A DNA stretch of 64,000 nt. It comes from Welwitschia mirabilis. Taxonomy: Eukaryota > Gnetophyta > Gnetopsida > Welwitschiales. Below, in pieces: positions 1-11,269 of the stretch. The position numbers were made by a program, and so were the translations under genes. Positions within the stretch are counted from its first letter, which is position 1. The number at the start of each line of letters is the position of its first letter. Under the pieces are notes generated by a model, which saw nothing but the letters and a program-made list of their open reading frames with translations, made no database searches and had not been told where the DNA came from. Location: NCBI GenBank assembly GCA_051453625.1, contig JBOZIK010000001.1:3606631-3670630 (forward strand), given 5' to 3'.

Positions 1-519
1 ACCTAAATGGAAATAAAAATAAAAGAGGAAAAGGGTATTAATAGTTTTACATTAAGGTTCTAGAAATACAGCCCTAAAATTTAGGGGGAAAAAACCCTAA
101 TAGCCACATGAGTCATTTGACCTCATTACAAAGATATTTCTTTCTGATCATACAAAAATAGCTATCATCCCAACTGTCACATGTCATCCTACATCAAATA
201 TCTTTATTCCCCATTATTAGCCCCATAGCTTCTATCCCTGTCAGCAGTGTTGTCATCCTGCATGTTATGGGAATGACATAGGGGACGACAATCTTCCTTA
301 TCTTCAGTCTCAAAGGTAAATTAGTCTTTTTCATCATGAAGTCTTCGCCTAAATATATGATATTAGAATAATCCTGAGAAACCACCAAATATGCTAAGAA
401 TCACATGTTTTATTGATCATCTTGTTAGATCTTCATAGTCATTAGTATTGCATCCAAACATGTGTAAACTTGTAAAGCACTTAAAATATACCATTAAATT
501 CCTATAAATTGGCATTACA
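1..519 (-). repeat. LTR-family fragment, copy a (cut by window edge)
   Basis: This is the first of three copies of one dispersed repeat; the others are at about 29970-31075 and 52513-52791. Shared blocks include the AACCCTAATAGCC segment, the ATTACAAAGATATTTCTTT segment, two TCATCC/GGATGAC palindromes and the terminal AAATTGGCATNACAA. On the minus strand all copies begin TGTNATGCCAATTT, which fits an LTR 5' end starting with TG, so position 519 is the likely boundary. The left end runs off the window, so it cannot be told whether this is a solo LTR or part of a full element. No coding potential is seen in the repeat. Confidence 0.7.
250..291. repeat. Imperfect palindrome (GTCATCC family)
   Basis: A 42-bp dyad. 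The left arm starts TTGTCATCCTGCATG and the right arm ends GACATAGGGGACGACAA. Read as reverse complements, about two thirds of the arm positions match, and most mismatches are transitions. The same structure sits at the equivalent place in copy b (30800-30842) and copy c (52526-52565). Confidence 0.6.
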
Positions 520-3039
520 ATAGTGTCTTCAAAGGAAGATGAGGTGGTTTATTAAATATATGAAGATGAAGAGTAGTGATAAAATATTGAAGGATATGGA
601 AATGATGATGAAGGATAAGGATCGTGAATGGGAATGAAGGTATGGTATCAAACTTCTAATGCTTAATATAAGAATTTTCAAAATTGAAAAGGGGTTGATC
701 TATGTATATATGGAATGGAAAATATTCTTCAAAGGTTTTTCCCATATTAAAAGGACTTATGAGTTGAGGATAGTATGAATAGAATTAAAGGTAATTTCCT
801 AATGTTTGTTTCAATATAATAAAGTCTCCTATGATTTGTTTGATTGTTTATCATTTTAGAAACTATGGGAATAAAGAGATGGAAGCTTAGAAGGTATATA
901 AAATGCTTAGGATCCTAAACCATAATGACGTTTAAGAAAATAAGTTATAGTTTAGAGTAAAAGATTTACATCTTTTGGAATTTTCCAGTCTTAGAGGGAT
1001 CTTATAAGTATAAATGGTTTAAAGAGTTCACAAAAGGTTTTAGAAAAAGGTATAAGGAATTTAGAGTAGACATGCTAGTGACTCAAGGCAAATGATGGCA
1101 TTAATCTAGTTAAGTAGAATAGCTTGAGAAAAAGACAAAGGATTTGTACAGTCAATGCAAAAGGTTTTAGGTTACATGGTCTAAGAAAAATTAAACAAAA
1201 ATCCAAAACAACTATATCTTAAAAATTTACAATTTTGAAATAATAATCTACATGTTTTTAATTTTTATAAAAACAAATTTAATAGAACTTATATAAGAAA
1301 ACTAAGAAATTTATAGAAAATTCATAGAAATCATAAAACACTTACAACATAAATCATTAGAATTTAGTTTAGTTTTAATTCATGATCCTATATTTAATTA
1401 CACCTACAAAAAAGTCATTATACCTATAACAAAAAAATATCAGATATAAAAAAATGAATTTCAGATGTTAGATTAGATAACCAAACTCAACAATTTGGAC
1501 TAGTTCAATTTTTACTAAAAATAAACTAGTACCTATCATTAGAAAAAAATGAAAACACACAAAACAAAGAGAAAGGACTAGTTTAGGTATCTCTAAAAAT
1601 AAGATGAATACCCACCATTAGAAAATGAAACATGACTAAAGAAATTTCAAGATAAAATTCATCCACTTTTGAAAAAATTATCATGCTAATATCCCTAGTA
1701 ATCATGCTAAGATTTGATCATAGCCTTGTAGTGATTCAAATTTATTTGAGTTTACACCTAGAATCATTCTTCAATAGGATATGTATAGTAAATTCTATAA
1801 AAGGGATACAATTATTACAACTTACAATAAAAACTCAAATGAAAGGAAATTAGAAATTAAGAAGGAAGTTGCTCTTTAGTTATGATGTAAAAGAATGAAA
1901 ATGCTCCAAGGATCTCATCAATTTTCTCAACTCTCCACCTTCACTTTAATGATTCTTATATCTTAAACATGACAATTAAGTAAGATCCATCCAAAAAGAT
2001 CCAATGCCAAAAAAATTATGAAATAACAGTGAAAGGAAAAAAACCTACTCAAAAATTAGTCCTACCTAATATTACTAGTGTCAAATGGATTGTGTAATAA
2101 TAATTAAAGTATTAAAACTAATTCTAAAACTATTCTTACCTAAACATTACTAATACCAAATTATTTTATTCATTAACAATGAAAGGATTCAAAGTAATTC
2201 TTTTATTAAAACTAAAATAGATATATGTTACATTAATTGAAAAATAAGTAAAAAAGATAAACTCCTCAACTAGCCTTGGATCATTCCACCCCCAAGAAAG
2301 GTTATTAGAGCACCATGAAATCTTAGCCTCCAAGTTTTTCCCACATTAATCTAATAAAAAGATTCTTAAAAATAAGGGATTAAGGCCATTTTATAGATAA
2401 GGAAAGGCTTAGAAAGATATGTCATGATTAGACTAGGTGAGGTAGATGGGCAGTTACATAAAGGGGATTTATTAAGGATAGTAACATAATGGGGAAGCCA
2501 TAATATTTGGCATGTAGCCACAATAAAAGATTGTTTGTATTCTTATGTAAACATTATAATGATGCATCCTCTAACTACTAACGATGCTACCAATGAATGC
2601 CATGTCATGAATCTTTCACATCATCATCGTTGTTACGCCACATGTCATTACAGCATGTCATCCTATACTTCCATCAAGTATCACCAGAGTTAAGGTTGAA
2701 TCTAATTTATTATTTGACTAAGATCATAAGCAAAAAGTGATGAATTTCCCTAAATGATGTATGAATGTGATTTTGGAGTACATTTTCCTCAGAAATTTGA
2801 TAATGCTAGCTGAAGATGGTAGCGTTATTTGTTGGATTATTATCAAGTTTTGTAGTGATCTTCATAATGCAACAACAAATATACTAATGTTAGGAGAAAG
2901 TCTTTATGCACATGAGAATATGCTAAAAAGGATGAAAGACATCATTTTATGATAGATTAATGAATTAAATATTTTTTGCTATGCTAAATTAATTAATTAT
3001 ACTTGCTTAATATGTTAATATTTTCATGTAAACACCCCC
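520..3039. other. AT-rich intergenic DNA, nothing recognised
   Basis: About 2.5 kb without a supportable gene. A 63-codon open frame at 2761-2952 (+) shows no motif and no neighbouring coding signal. Around 2630-2690 there are CATGTCATT/CATGTCATCC words like those in the adjacent LTR repeat, possibly a further decayed copy. I see no RNA gene, tandem array or transposon terminus here. Confidence 0.4.
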
Positions 3040-3799
3040 TCACTTAGACCATATTCCAGTTGTATTTTGGATATATTAAATTAAGTTGGGATGTTGAGAA
3101 ATATTCACTTAATTAGACTATACTAAAACTAAGTTTCTTTTATTTTTTTTGGTTTTTAGTTTGACTTTATACTTAATGTCACTCACATGTTAAATTTTTT
3201 AAGGATTAAAATTGGAATCACTATTTAATTACCTAATTTTTTCACTAGTAATACATCTTGATTGGTGACAGGCATGAGGAGCCCTATGCAAACATTAATC
3301 TATGTTAAGCTATATCATCCTATAAGCTTATTGTATAGTATTTAACTAACATAACTATGTAGTTTAGCTCATATATAGAGTTGTCTCTCTCTTAAGTAAA
3401 AACATCCTAGGAATCTTGAAGTTCAAATTCCATACACACCTTAGCAATTAAGGGTGTATTAGATTAAGATACGAATCATAGTAGTAGAGTATATTTAGAA
3501 TTCATCACTTCATCAATATAAAGAAATAAGCATAGTAAGGTTTAAAATTACTAATTTTCAAGGGCAATTAAATCACCAAGATTATATCTTACACTTTGTT
3601 AAAGAGGACATATATTTAAGGTAATCAAAACTAGCCAAGAACTTAAATTATCCAAGAACATGATTCATACTTTATCTTTTCACTTCATTTGGAGATAATA
3701 ATCACTTTCTTAAAGAGGATGTGATCACTACCTAGACTAGAAGTAATATCTAAAATTAAAAAAGACTTCAGTTAATCATATAATAATTTAGTTCCTTAC

Positions 3800-4200
3800 A
3801 CTAAAATTTACTACATTTACATAAGGATTTCTTAATAAATTACTTTATTCTTCTTATGCATGTAATCATTAAAGGATTAGTTTTGTCAAAATTTATTTTT
3901 CTTTTGTGAACTAAATAGATTCAAGTTACAGACGTGAGAAACATTCCTTTCAAATTAACTATACTTCTCTACCATGACTTCTTTTTTAATAATTTTTTAT
4001 GTTATTATGATTTGAATAGAATATTCAAAATTATAAATGTAAGAAAGATCTATTTTTTAAATTAACTAATACCATTTCAAGTCTTCCTGTTATTACTTTT
4101 TCTTCTCTAATTGATAAGTGTTCTTTATGTGAAGAATAAATTTATTATTCAATTGTTAATGTGAAAAAGATCGACCTTAAAATTAACTATACCTCATAAT
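3800..4200 (+). repeat. Tandem repeat (about 105-125 bp) in copia leader
   Basis: The block GAAAGATC...AAATTAACTATACCTC recurs with its AAATTAACT core at 3952, 4059 and 4180, and a weaker unit begins near 3815. The inverted copy carries the matching units on the minus strand near 23347, 23472, 23576 and 23697, so the array was present in the common ancestor of the two copies. It lies between the LTR-like region and the gag start, where leader or promoter repeats would sit. Confidence 0.65.
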
Positions 4201-4299
4201 GTGTTATCTATTATTCTTTTAGTGTCAACTATAAAAATCTCAAAGGGTACATTTTAGATGTTGTTAGGCTCCTTTATACTAATATTAATAGTTAGAATC

Positions 4300-5280
4300 A
4301 TGGCCAACATTAAAGTCACTCTTTAGAATGTTCAGAGTTGGAAAAATTGGCATGAATATTTTGTGTTTAGCATGTGCATATGTGGTTTTGACACTGATGT
4401 TGTTAAGAAAGCATATGTTCCTCATTAAACTTTATAGGAATCAAATTCTTAGAGTTCAATTGATAGTAGATTAATAGAAATCATGAGAAAGTAAGTGTCT
4501 TCATAACATAAGAAGTTAGTAGATTATAATAAGAGTAGCTATACCAACTTAGTTATATTATAGGATACATTCTATTCAAAGAATGATTTGGAGCTCATTG
4601 ATATCATCAAAATCATGAACAAGTTGCATTATGATAAAGGAAAAATGCAATAACTAGTTGCAAAAATAACTGATATTAAGGAAAAGGTTACTAAAAATAA
4701 TCTATAGAATCAAGTTTGTGTACACTACATGAACTTGGTTAGATGTTGTTTGAAGGATCCATATTTACATGACTATATTATGTTAATGGATGATAATATA
4801 GAAATATCACAAATAGATCTTTGAGATACTTAGTAAGAATCTTATTGTTAATGAATCATAATTTATATTTATTTGTACCTCATCCTCTAAAGCTACATTC
4901 GAAGTCTTACATCTTCATTGTGAATCAAATTCTATTGAACAATCATTGAGTAGACATCCTTCTAATGTTAAACATAATGAAAATGATAAATATTCATAAA
5001 AGTAGCAAGTATCTCCATATCCTTAATTTCATTAGTCTTAGTCATAGAAGAAATCATAGCAAAGTAATGCTAATATGAAGAGGAATACATATTAGTATCT
5101 GTATTATAGAAGACAGGGTTACTTTTCTAATTCATGTTGGTTATCTTGGGATAAGATTAAAGCTACTTCTAAAGAAAATGTAATTAGTGATGACTCTAAT
5201 TCTTTATATAATAATGAAGGCTATGAATCTAATGCTATGTTTCAAAGTCATTGTTTTGTGTGTATTAGTTGAAACATACC
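4300..5280 (+). pseudogene. Copia gag relic
   Basis: The candidate start is ATG at 4300; the inverted copy has an ATG at the same aligned place (23223, minus). Gag coats the retrotransposon RNA in the virus-like particle. A CX2CX4HX4C zinc knuckle is legible at 5096-5137, reading YLYYRRQGYFSNSC. The spacing is exact, but the first two Cys and the His have all become Tyr and only the last Cys survives. Each change is one G-to-A or C-to-T step. A Ser/Asn-rich linker follows and leads into the protease. Numerous in-frame stops rule out function. Confidence 0.7.
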
Positions 5281-5620
5281 TAATGATTAATCTTGAATTC
5301 TAGATACTAATGTGATTAGAAATGTAATGTATAAGTGTAACTATTTTAATGACTTCATAGTATATCATTATAAAGTTTATTTAGACTTCAAACATAACTT
5401 CTTATTATAGGTCATGGTACAATTATCTTTCAATTTCCTTCTCTCTAATAATGAATGATTTCATATGTTTTTTTATATCCCCTCTATAAGATAACATCTT
5501 ATCTTTCTTTCTATATTAGTTAGTGAAGATCATTCTATTTTTATAATAAAAGATTCTATTAACATTTTTTATTCTTCTTAGAACTATGTTGTGAAAGACT
5601 TAATGGATGGAAAATGATGC
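5281..5620 (+). pseudogene. Copia aspartic protease relic
   Basis: At 5294-5326 the frame reads stop-ILDTNVIRNV, matching the copia protease active-site neighbourhood (W-[IV]-LD-[ST]-GA-x-x-H-[MV]). The leading Trp is TGA and the Gly after the catalytic Asp-Thr is Asn. The catalytic Asp codon itself survives. The inverted copy has the same box at 22203-22248 in a differently damaged form. The protease cleaves Gag-Pol in the particle. It is not functional here. Confidence 0.7.
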
Positions 5621-5629
5621 ATTTTTAGG

Positions 5630-6620
5630 GATGTGTTGGTATGTGTAAAATTTTTTGTCATATCTCATAAGAAGAAATCTATCCATCTATCTTGTAACGT
5701 GTTTACTTAGGTTATTTAATTTCATAGTCATTGATTACAATGTGTGAGAATGAACATAGGCTTCTTCCATTCATTCCATGTGATTTTCATTAATGCAAAG
5801 CATGTAAAATGGAAAACACAACATGACAATGCTTTTTACCTAGTAAGTGACATGCTAGCTAAAATCTTATACTCATTCATAGTGATAGATGTGATCCTAT
5901 ACTAGTCTCTAACCTTTAGAGTATTACTAATTTATATCATGTATAGATAATTTCTGTAGATTCTTGGAGTATTTTATGAGATTCAATTTCTTTCTTTTAA
6001 TATTTTCAAGATTACTAAAGCAAAAGTTAAAAAGGAAACTATAGTAAAATTAAGAATTTTCATTCTAATAATGATTGTGAATATATATTAGCTAAATTTA
6101 AGGGCTTTATTACTTCATAAGGTATTAACATACCTAATAATACCTTAATAGAGTAACATTGCTAAATGGTTTAATTAGACTATTATGGATATGACATGTT
6201 TAATGATGTATTTTAATGGATTCGAATCCTAGTAATGAGATGAAGCTTTAGTATTACAATCTATTTTAATAACTATATTGGCTGTGATTCTAAAAACATT
6301 ATATTCCATACTAAAAAAGGGAATGTATATAAGACTACTTTGAACTAACTTCATGTGTTTATATGTAATTGATATATTCATATTTCTACTAAACATCATG
6401 AAAAGATTGATGCACATATTCATATTAGAATTTTTGTAGAGTATCTAGCTCATTAGAAAGAATATCATATGTGCCTTCCTAAGTGTTATAAAATTATTGC
6501 ATCTCATGATGTCATCTTTTGTGAAACTTTATAGAAATTTTCTTAGCTTTATCTTTGTAAGTCATATCCTTTTCCCTTCTTGTAAAATTTTTAATGCTTA
6601 ATGTTGTATAGTTAAGAAGT
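5630..6620 (+). pseudogene. Copia integrase relic
   Basis: An IHSD box at about 5876-5887 gives the first catalytic Asp region. Around 6092-6210 the frame reads AKFKGFITS-stop-GI followed by a decayed stretch at the position of the TP-Q-NG-ER-NRT segment that holds the catalytic Glu. Further on, HDVIFCETL at about 6505-6535 matches the conserved (S)RDVIF box near the integrase C-terminus of copia polyproteins. The frame shifts several times and contains many stops. Integrase would insert the cDNA; this copy cannot. Confidence 0.7.
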
Positions 6621-6889
6621 CAGATGTGCCTACCAGACATGTTTTCTTAGTTTATTCTAGTCAAAATGATTTGTTTATAATAGAATATAGAGAAATTGAA
6701 CATTTTCATGTGTCCTTCACATATGAACATGATTCTATTAGTAAGTTATTAGATTATTCTTGTTAGAATTCTAATTTGTTCCAAAGAAAAAATAAAGTAC
6801 TTGATTATAATCTACTCTAAAAAATGTTTTGATAATTGGAAAGAAAATATTAAAACTAGGTAGAGTTTGCATGCATATCTTGATGATGA

Positions 6890-7200
6890 TGAGTAGTTTC
6901 ATCTAACATTTGATGGTGAAACAACCTCTCTAAAAGATGTCATTCTATATGATTACTAAGTCCAATCCATGAAAGACTAATACAATGCACTTTTGCACTT
7001 CATTACTTAACAAAGGAGTTTTTTACAATAAGTACAAAGTACATACCCTTGAATGACATAAATATTGGCTTACTATCATAGGACAACATTAAAGAAAAGG
7101 ATTAGACTATAATGAAGTCTTTGCACTGATAACTAAATGATTAATAAAAAGTACAAAGGATAGTTAGATATGAAGGTTCAAAAGTATGATAAAGAATTCA
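6890..7200 (+). pseudogene. Copia reverse transcriptase relic, N-terminal part only
   Basis: The segment from about 6900 (GETTSLKDV) through SMKD-stop-YNALLHF matches the start of the copia RT domain, where a Trp and an acidic residue are replaced by stops. KGLDYNEVFA at 7097-7126 matches the G-x-DY-x-E-x-F-A-P box. Downstream palm motifs, including YVDD, are absent because the element ends near 7300. Confidence 0.7.
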
Positions 7201-7334
7201 ATGATAATATAATGAGGTAAAGATTGCTTGAATCAAGCATTATAGAAATGGAAGTCATCACAATGTTATGATTCTTTTAACTAATTAAAAAAATACATAA
7301 ATAACTTTAAACCTTTTCTAACTTAAGGAATAAA

Positions 7335-8294
7335 GGTTAATAATTTGCAATAGAACGTGTCCTTCTTGAAGTTAATCATTTATCAATGATGTCTTATTTT
7401 CAAATAATATGGATAACTAAAAATCAATGAAACATCATAGTTCAATTTGAATAATGTGGATGAACATGATAACATACTAACTGAAATTGACATATTATAG
7501 CCTTGATCATCAATCATCAATAGAAAAAGATAGCTGAAAAAGTAATAATACTATGGAAAGTTAGATAATCATGACATACTTCAAGGTATACCTCTTTCTA
7601 CCTTGGATTTATCCCATTACAGATGCTCCTTTTAGAACTATTAACCTTACTTTTATCATTAGTGATAGGATCCATTAGATAGGACATGAACCATTAAGCA
7701 GCAATCCTTGAGATAGATTAGGTGTAATCATCAAAAGTACTGCCATATTTCCTATTTACATTTTTACCATTATTTTATTTTATTTTTTTTTCTTTTCTTT
7801 TATGGAAAGCAACTTGTACATACATAAAGGCATTAGCATCATAATGAAGTTGATGAAGATATAAGCATATAATGTGATAAATTCAATTAAGAACATTTTT
7901 CTCTCTTTGAATGATAGTTTATAGGTATTTGAATACCTCTCAATTGATTGAAATCCAATTGATCATCCACAAATTACAAAATCATGAAATGTTTGAACAT
8001 ACTATATCATGAATAAATGAGATAAAATCAAGTTACTACATATGGAAAAAGATGAATCATCTAAGTATAATATATAAAAGTTACATGATGGATATAATTT
8101 CATAAATAATTACTTAAATTAGATATTATTCCTTTACTTTATATTATTTCTTATTTTAGAGGTTAGTTTATTCAACATAGTTATCAAAATAGTATTTTTT
8201 TGGTAAAATAAGAACCAAACCATTTTTAAACTAATTGACTAAATATGAAGGGTATAAGATAATTCCTAATAAGTATTAATTGGTGATATGAAAT
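7335..8294 (-). mobile_element. Gypsy-like element X, part distal to its gag
   Basis: Its reverse complement aligns along its length with 12520-13480 inside element Y. Clear shared blocks are 7560-7620 with 13200-13255, 7910-7975 with 12830-12890, and 8180-8285 with 12520-12640. Here it is the left part of X, cut off from the X gag relic (18087-19440) by the insertion of Y at 8300-18081. No protein motif is recognised. If X were an ordinary gypsy element, pol should lie here and I cannot see it. The left limit abuts copia copy 1. Confidence 0.65.
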
Positions 8295-8299
8295 TGTTG
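8295..8299. repeat. Target-site duplication of element Y, left copy
   Basis: TGTTG here and TGTTG at 18082-18086 flank Y directly. Joining the two flanks restores an alignment of the minus-strand X element with its sense relative at about 12500-12540. This supports a single integration event with a 5-bp duplication, the size expected for LTR retrotransposon integrases. Confidence 0.7.
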
Positions 8300-9681
8300 T
8301 AAATCTAATTAGTAATATTTATCATCATGTTTATATTATGTTTTAGGCATATTTAACAGATTTTCAAGCCAAACATAAAGAATCTGAAGCTTAATTAAGA
8401 TGATCACATAGAACACCAAATTTGGATATAATGAATCCTTTTTAGATGTATTTCACACTTTCTAAATTTTCTAGAGCATCATGAATCTAGTGCAGAATGA
8501 TGAATGATAAATGATGATTAAGAGGCAAAGAAAACATTGTGGTCCACCTCATGATCTAGATAATGATCAAGTAGTTGATCAAAAAATAAATAAACAGATA
8601 AATTTGGTTTCTACTGACAGTCATCCATCCTATCATTTAGATGATACTCAAGATAACTAGTAGGATCAGAAGAAATAAAACTTATAAATTAACATTTAAT
8701 AATCATTTACCTAGTTATTTGGATGATAACTAGGATAAAACTAAGAACATAAAAGATCAACCATATCAAGAAGACACATGAAGGACAAGAAGACATTAGA
8801 AGAAGAGATTAACTTATCGTTCACTTGGTTGTCTAGATGATACCTAAGATGACACTGAAAATATGAAACTCAACCATCACCAAGACTATATATGGAAGAT
8901 AAAAAACTAATAGAAATATAAGATCAATTATCATCCACCTTGTTATTTGAATGACATCCAAGTAGACGATAGTTACAAAGAATACAAAATGAACTTCAGT
9001 AATTATATAATCATTGATATGATGGTCATCGGCGTATTACAAATCTTCCATGATGACCAATCTTCCATGACCCTAATAATCATTCCAAATTCTATAAATA
9101 CCCACCTTTGATTCTTTTTTTCTTATCTTTACTACATCAATTGTTCTTATGATAAGTTGAAGATCAATTAAGCAAGAGATCCATCTTAGTTGCAGAGAAG
9201 GACATCTTTTGGTATTGGACTGTGTCTCCTTTATTAAGAAGCTGTAGCTTTATACATGAATGTAAAAAAACTATGATTAATAAAAATCATTTTATGTCTT
9301 TTAAATATTCTCTTTTATGTTCTTCATATGTTATGTCAAAATCAAGTTAATTATGTAAGATTAACTTTAATTTCTGATATAGTGTATGAGGGCTAACTTG
9401 GGTGATAACAAGTTGGTGTACTTATTAGGACTTACACTTTGGTTGCATTCATATTTGCATTTTACATTAATCTATTGCATCATTAAATTTTCATCAATTT
9501 ATCATTTTGAAAAGTAAAATAGAAATAATTTATAGTAATCTTTTAGCTTTCTCTTTATAATTTCTATCTAAAGTATGACATTTGGGTTAGATCCCATATA
9601 CTAGTATGTTTTGTATGAGTTTTATTCATATTTGTAGGTATTAAAGATAATTCGTTGGAAGAAAATATAGGATTAATCACA
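8300..9681 (+). repeat. Element Y 5' LTR
   Basis: It aligns with 16710-18081 throughout. Anchors include ATGTTTTAGGCATATTTAA near the start, the tandem palindrome-bearing repeats in the middle, GGCTGTGTCTCCTT-type and ACTATGATTAATAAAAATCA blocks, and GAAAATATAGG close to the end. It starts TAAATC against TGAGGG in the 3' copy. The primer-binding site would begin at about 9682 (TGATTCACACT), but it runs into N and I cannot assign a tRNA. Confidence 0.75.
8621..8975. repeat. Tandem repeat with palindromes in Y 5' LTR
   Basis: Units of about 80-117 bp start near 8621, 8702, 8818 and 8932. Each opens with a TCATCCACCTGGT-like word, passes through a TCATC-NN-GATGA core and then a CCAAG-like word that reads back as the complement. 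The core at 8631-8646 is TATCATTTAGATGATA, one transition away from a perfect palindrome present twice in the 3' LTR. The A-rich part between dyads (AAGAAGACA...GAAG) is also repeated. Confidence 0.7.
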
Positions 9682-9692
9682 TGATTCACACT

Positions 9693-9808
9693 NNNNNNNN
9701 NNNNNNNNNNNNNNNNNNNNNNNNNNNNNNNNNNNNNNNNNNNNNNNNNNNNNNNNNNNNNNNNNNNNNNNNNNNNNNNNNNNNNNNNNNNNNNNNNNNN
9801 NNNNNNNN
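9693..9808. other. Assembly gap (116 N)
   Basis: A run of N that starts 11 bases after the end of the Y 5' LTR and hides the primer-binding site. Confidence 0.95.
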
Positions 9809-10139
9809 AATTTTTTTCTTTTTTTTATTTATATTACACTATTTACTTTCTTAGTTTTATTTTAATTTTATTTAGTTTTTTATTTTTACCTTCATATTTT
9901 TCATTTATGCAATTTTTTATTTCCACATTAGTGTTATTTTTTTATGAACTTAAAGATGATTATTTTAGTTCTACTCTTTGTACTTAGCTTAAACCTTGGG
10001 ATTACCATCTAAAATTTATATTTATCTCATACTTTTGATATTACTAAATACTTGGTTGATGAGATTGATCTACTCCTTAGGCTTTGAGATATTTTAGTGA
10101 TATCTTTCTTATCATAAAAATTAATTCTTTTTATTTCAT

Positions 10140-10960
10140 NNNNNNNNNNNNNNNNNNNNNNNNNNNNNNNNNNNNNNNNNNNNNNNNNNNNNNNNNNNNN
10201 NNNNNNNNNNNNNNNNNNNNNNNNNNNNNNNNNNNNNNNNNNNNNNNNNNNNNNNNNNNNNNNNNNNNNNNNNNNNNNNNNNNNNNNNNNNNNNNNNNNN
10301 NNNNNNNNNNNNNNNNNNNNNNNNNNNNNNNNNNNNNNNNNNNNNNNNNNNNNNNNNNNNNNNNNNNNNNNNNNNNNNNNNNNNNNNNNNNNNNNNNNNN
10401 NNNNNNNNNNNNNNNNNNNNNNNNNNNNNNNNNNNNNNNNNNNNNNNNNNNNNNNNNNNNNNNNNNNNNNNNNNNNNNNNNNNNNNNNNNNNNNNNNNNN
10501 NNNNNNNNNNNNNNNNNNNNNNNNNNNNNNNNNNNNNNNNNNNNNNNNNNNNNNNNNNNNNNNNNNNNNNNNNNNNNNNNNNNNNNNNNNNNNNNNNNNN
10601 NNNNNNNNNNNNNNNNNNNNNNNNNNNNNNNNNNNNNNNNNNNNNNNNNNNNNNNNNNNNNNNNNNNNNNNNNNNNNNNNNNNNNNNNNNNNNNNNNNNN
10701 NNNNNNNNNNNNNNNNNNNNNNNNNNNNNNNNNNNNNNNNNNNNNNNNNNNNNNNNNNNNNNNNNNNNNNNNNNNNNNNNNNNNNNNNNNNNNNNNNNNN
10801 NNNNNNNNNNNNNNNNNNNNNNNNNNNNNNNNNNNNNNNNNNNNNNNNNNNNNNNNNNNNNNNNNNNNNNNNNNNNNNNNNNNNNNNNNNNNNNNNNNNN
10901 NNNNNNNNNNNNNNNNNNNNNNNNNNNNNNNNNNNNNNNNNNNNNNNNNNNNNNNNNNNN
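10140..10960. other. Assembly gap (821 N)
   Basis: A run of N between the Y 5' LTR and the gag-type ORF. The start of the ORF and any leader features are hidden. Apparent long open frames crossing this interval arise from the Ns and are not real. Confidence 0.95.
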
Positions 10961-11269
10961 TTTAGACAAGAATTCTACAATCATTTTGATAAACCCCAAT
11001 AGTCCTCCATGAATAGCTCTAAAGAAGAAATAGGTTTTATATATCCACAAAGTTCTTTCAAATAAGATGACTTACTTCATGTCAGTGACTACTTACTAGA
11101 GTGGTAACATCACAGACACATGGATCTAGAGGTCCATAGTTCAAACCTTGACAATGGTAGAGAACATAAAAAATGGAACAGATTTTGTAAGTCTAAGTAC
11201 CACTAGGTATTTGTGTGGTACAAAATTATCTACTTGCTATCTCTTCAAAACAAAAAAATGATTCACTTC

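Larger units (their letters stand above)
3040..7300 (+). mobile_element. Ty1/copia retrotransposon relic, copy 1
   Basis: Order on the plus strand is leader with tandem repeats, gag, aspartic protease, integrase, then the N-terminal part of reverse transcriptase. Protease-integrase-RT is the copia order. The inverted copy at 21410-24880 aligns collinearly with it from about 3040 to about 6100, which supports the limits. The 3' end is lost inside RT; RNase H and the 3' LTR are not seen. At about 7300-7335 the sequence passes into the minus-strand gypsy-like element X, so this copia copy probably inserted into, or was truncated against, X. Every frame is broken by many stops, so it cannot encode a working polyprotein. 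Confidence 0.8.

Noticed and set aside
194-388. 64-codon open frame on minus
   Set aside because: Lies inside the LTR repeat; copies b and c do not keep the frame.
2761-2952. 63-codon open frame on plus
   Set aside because: No motif, no homologous second copy in the window, and length within chance expectation.
10084-11050. Long open frames of about 300 codons on both strands
   Set aside because: They consist almost entirely of N translated as X; only 15-30 real codons are present.
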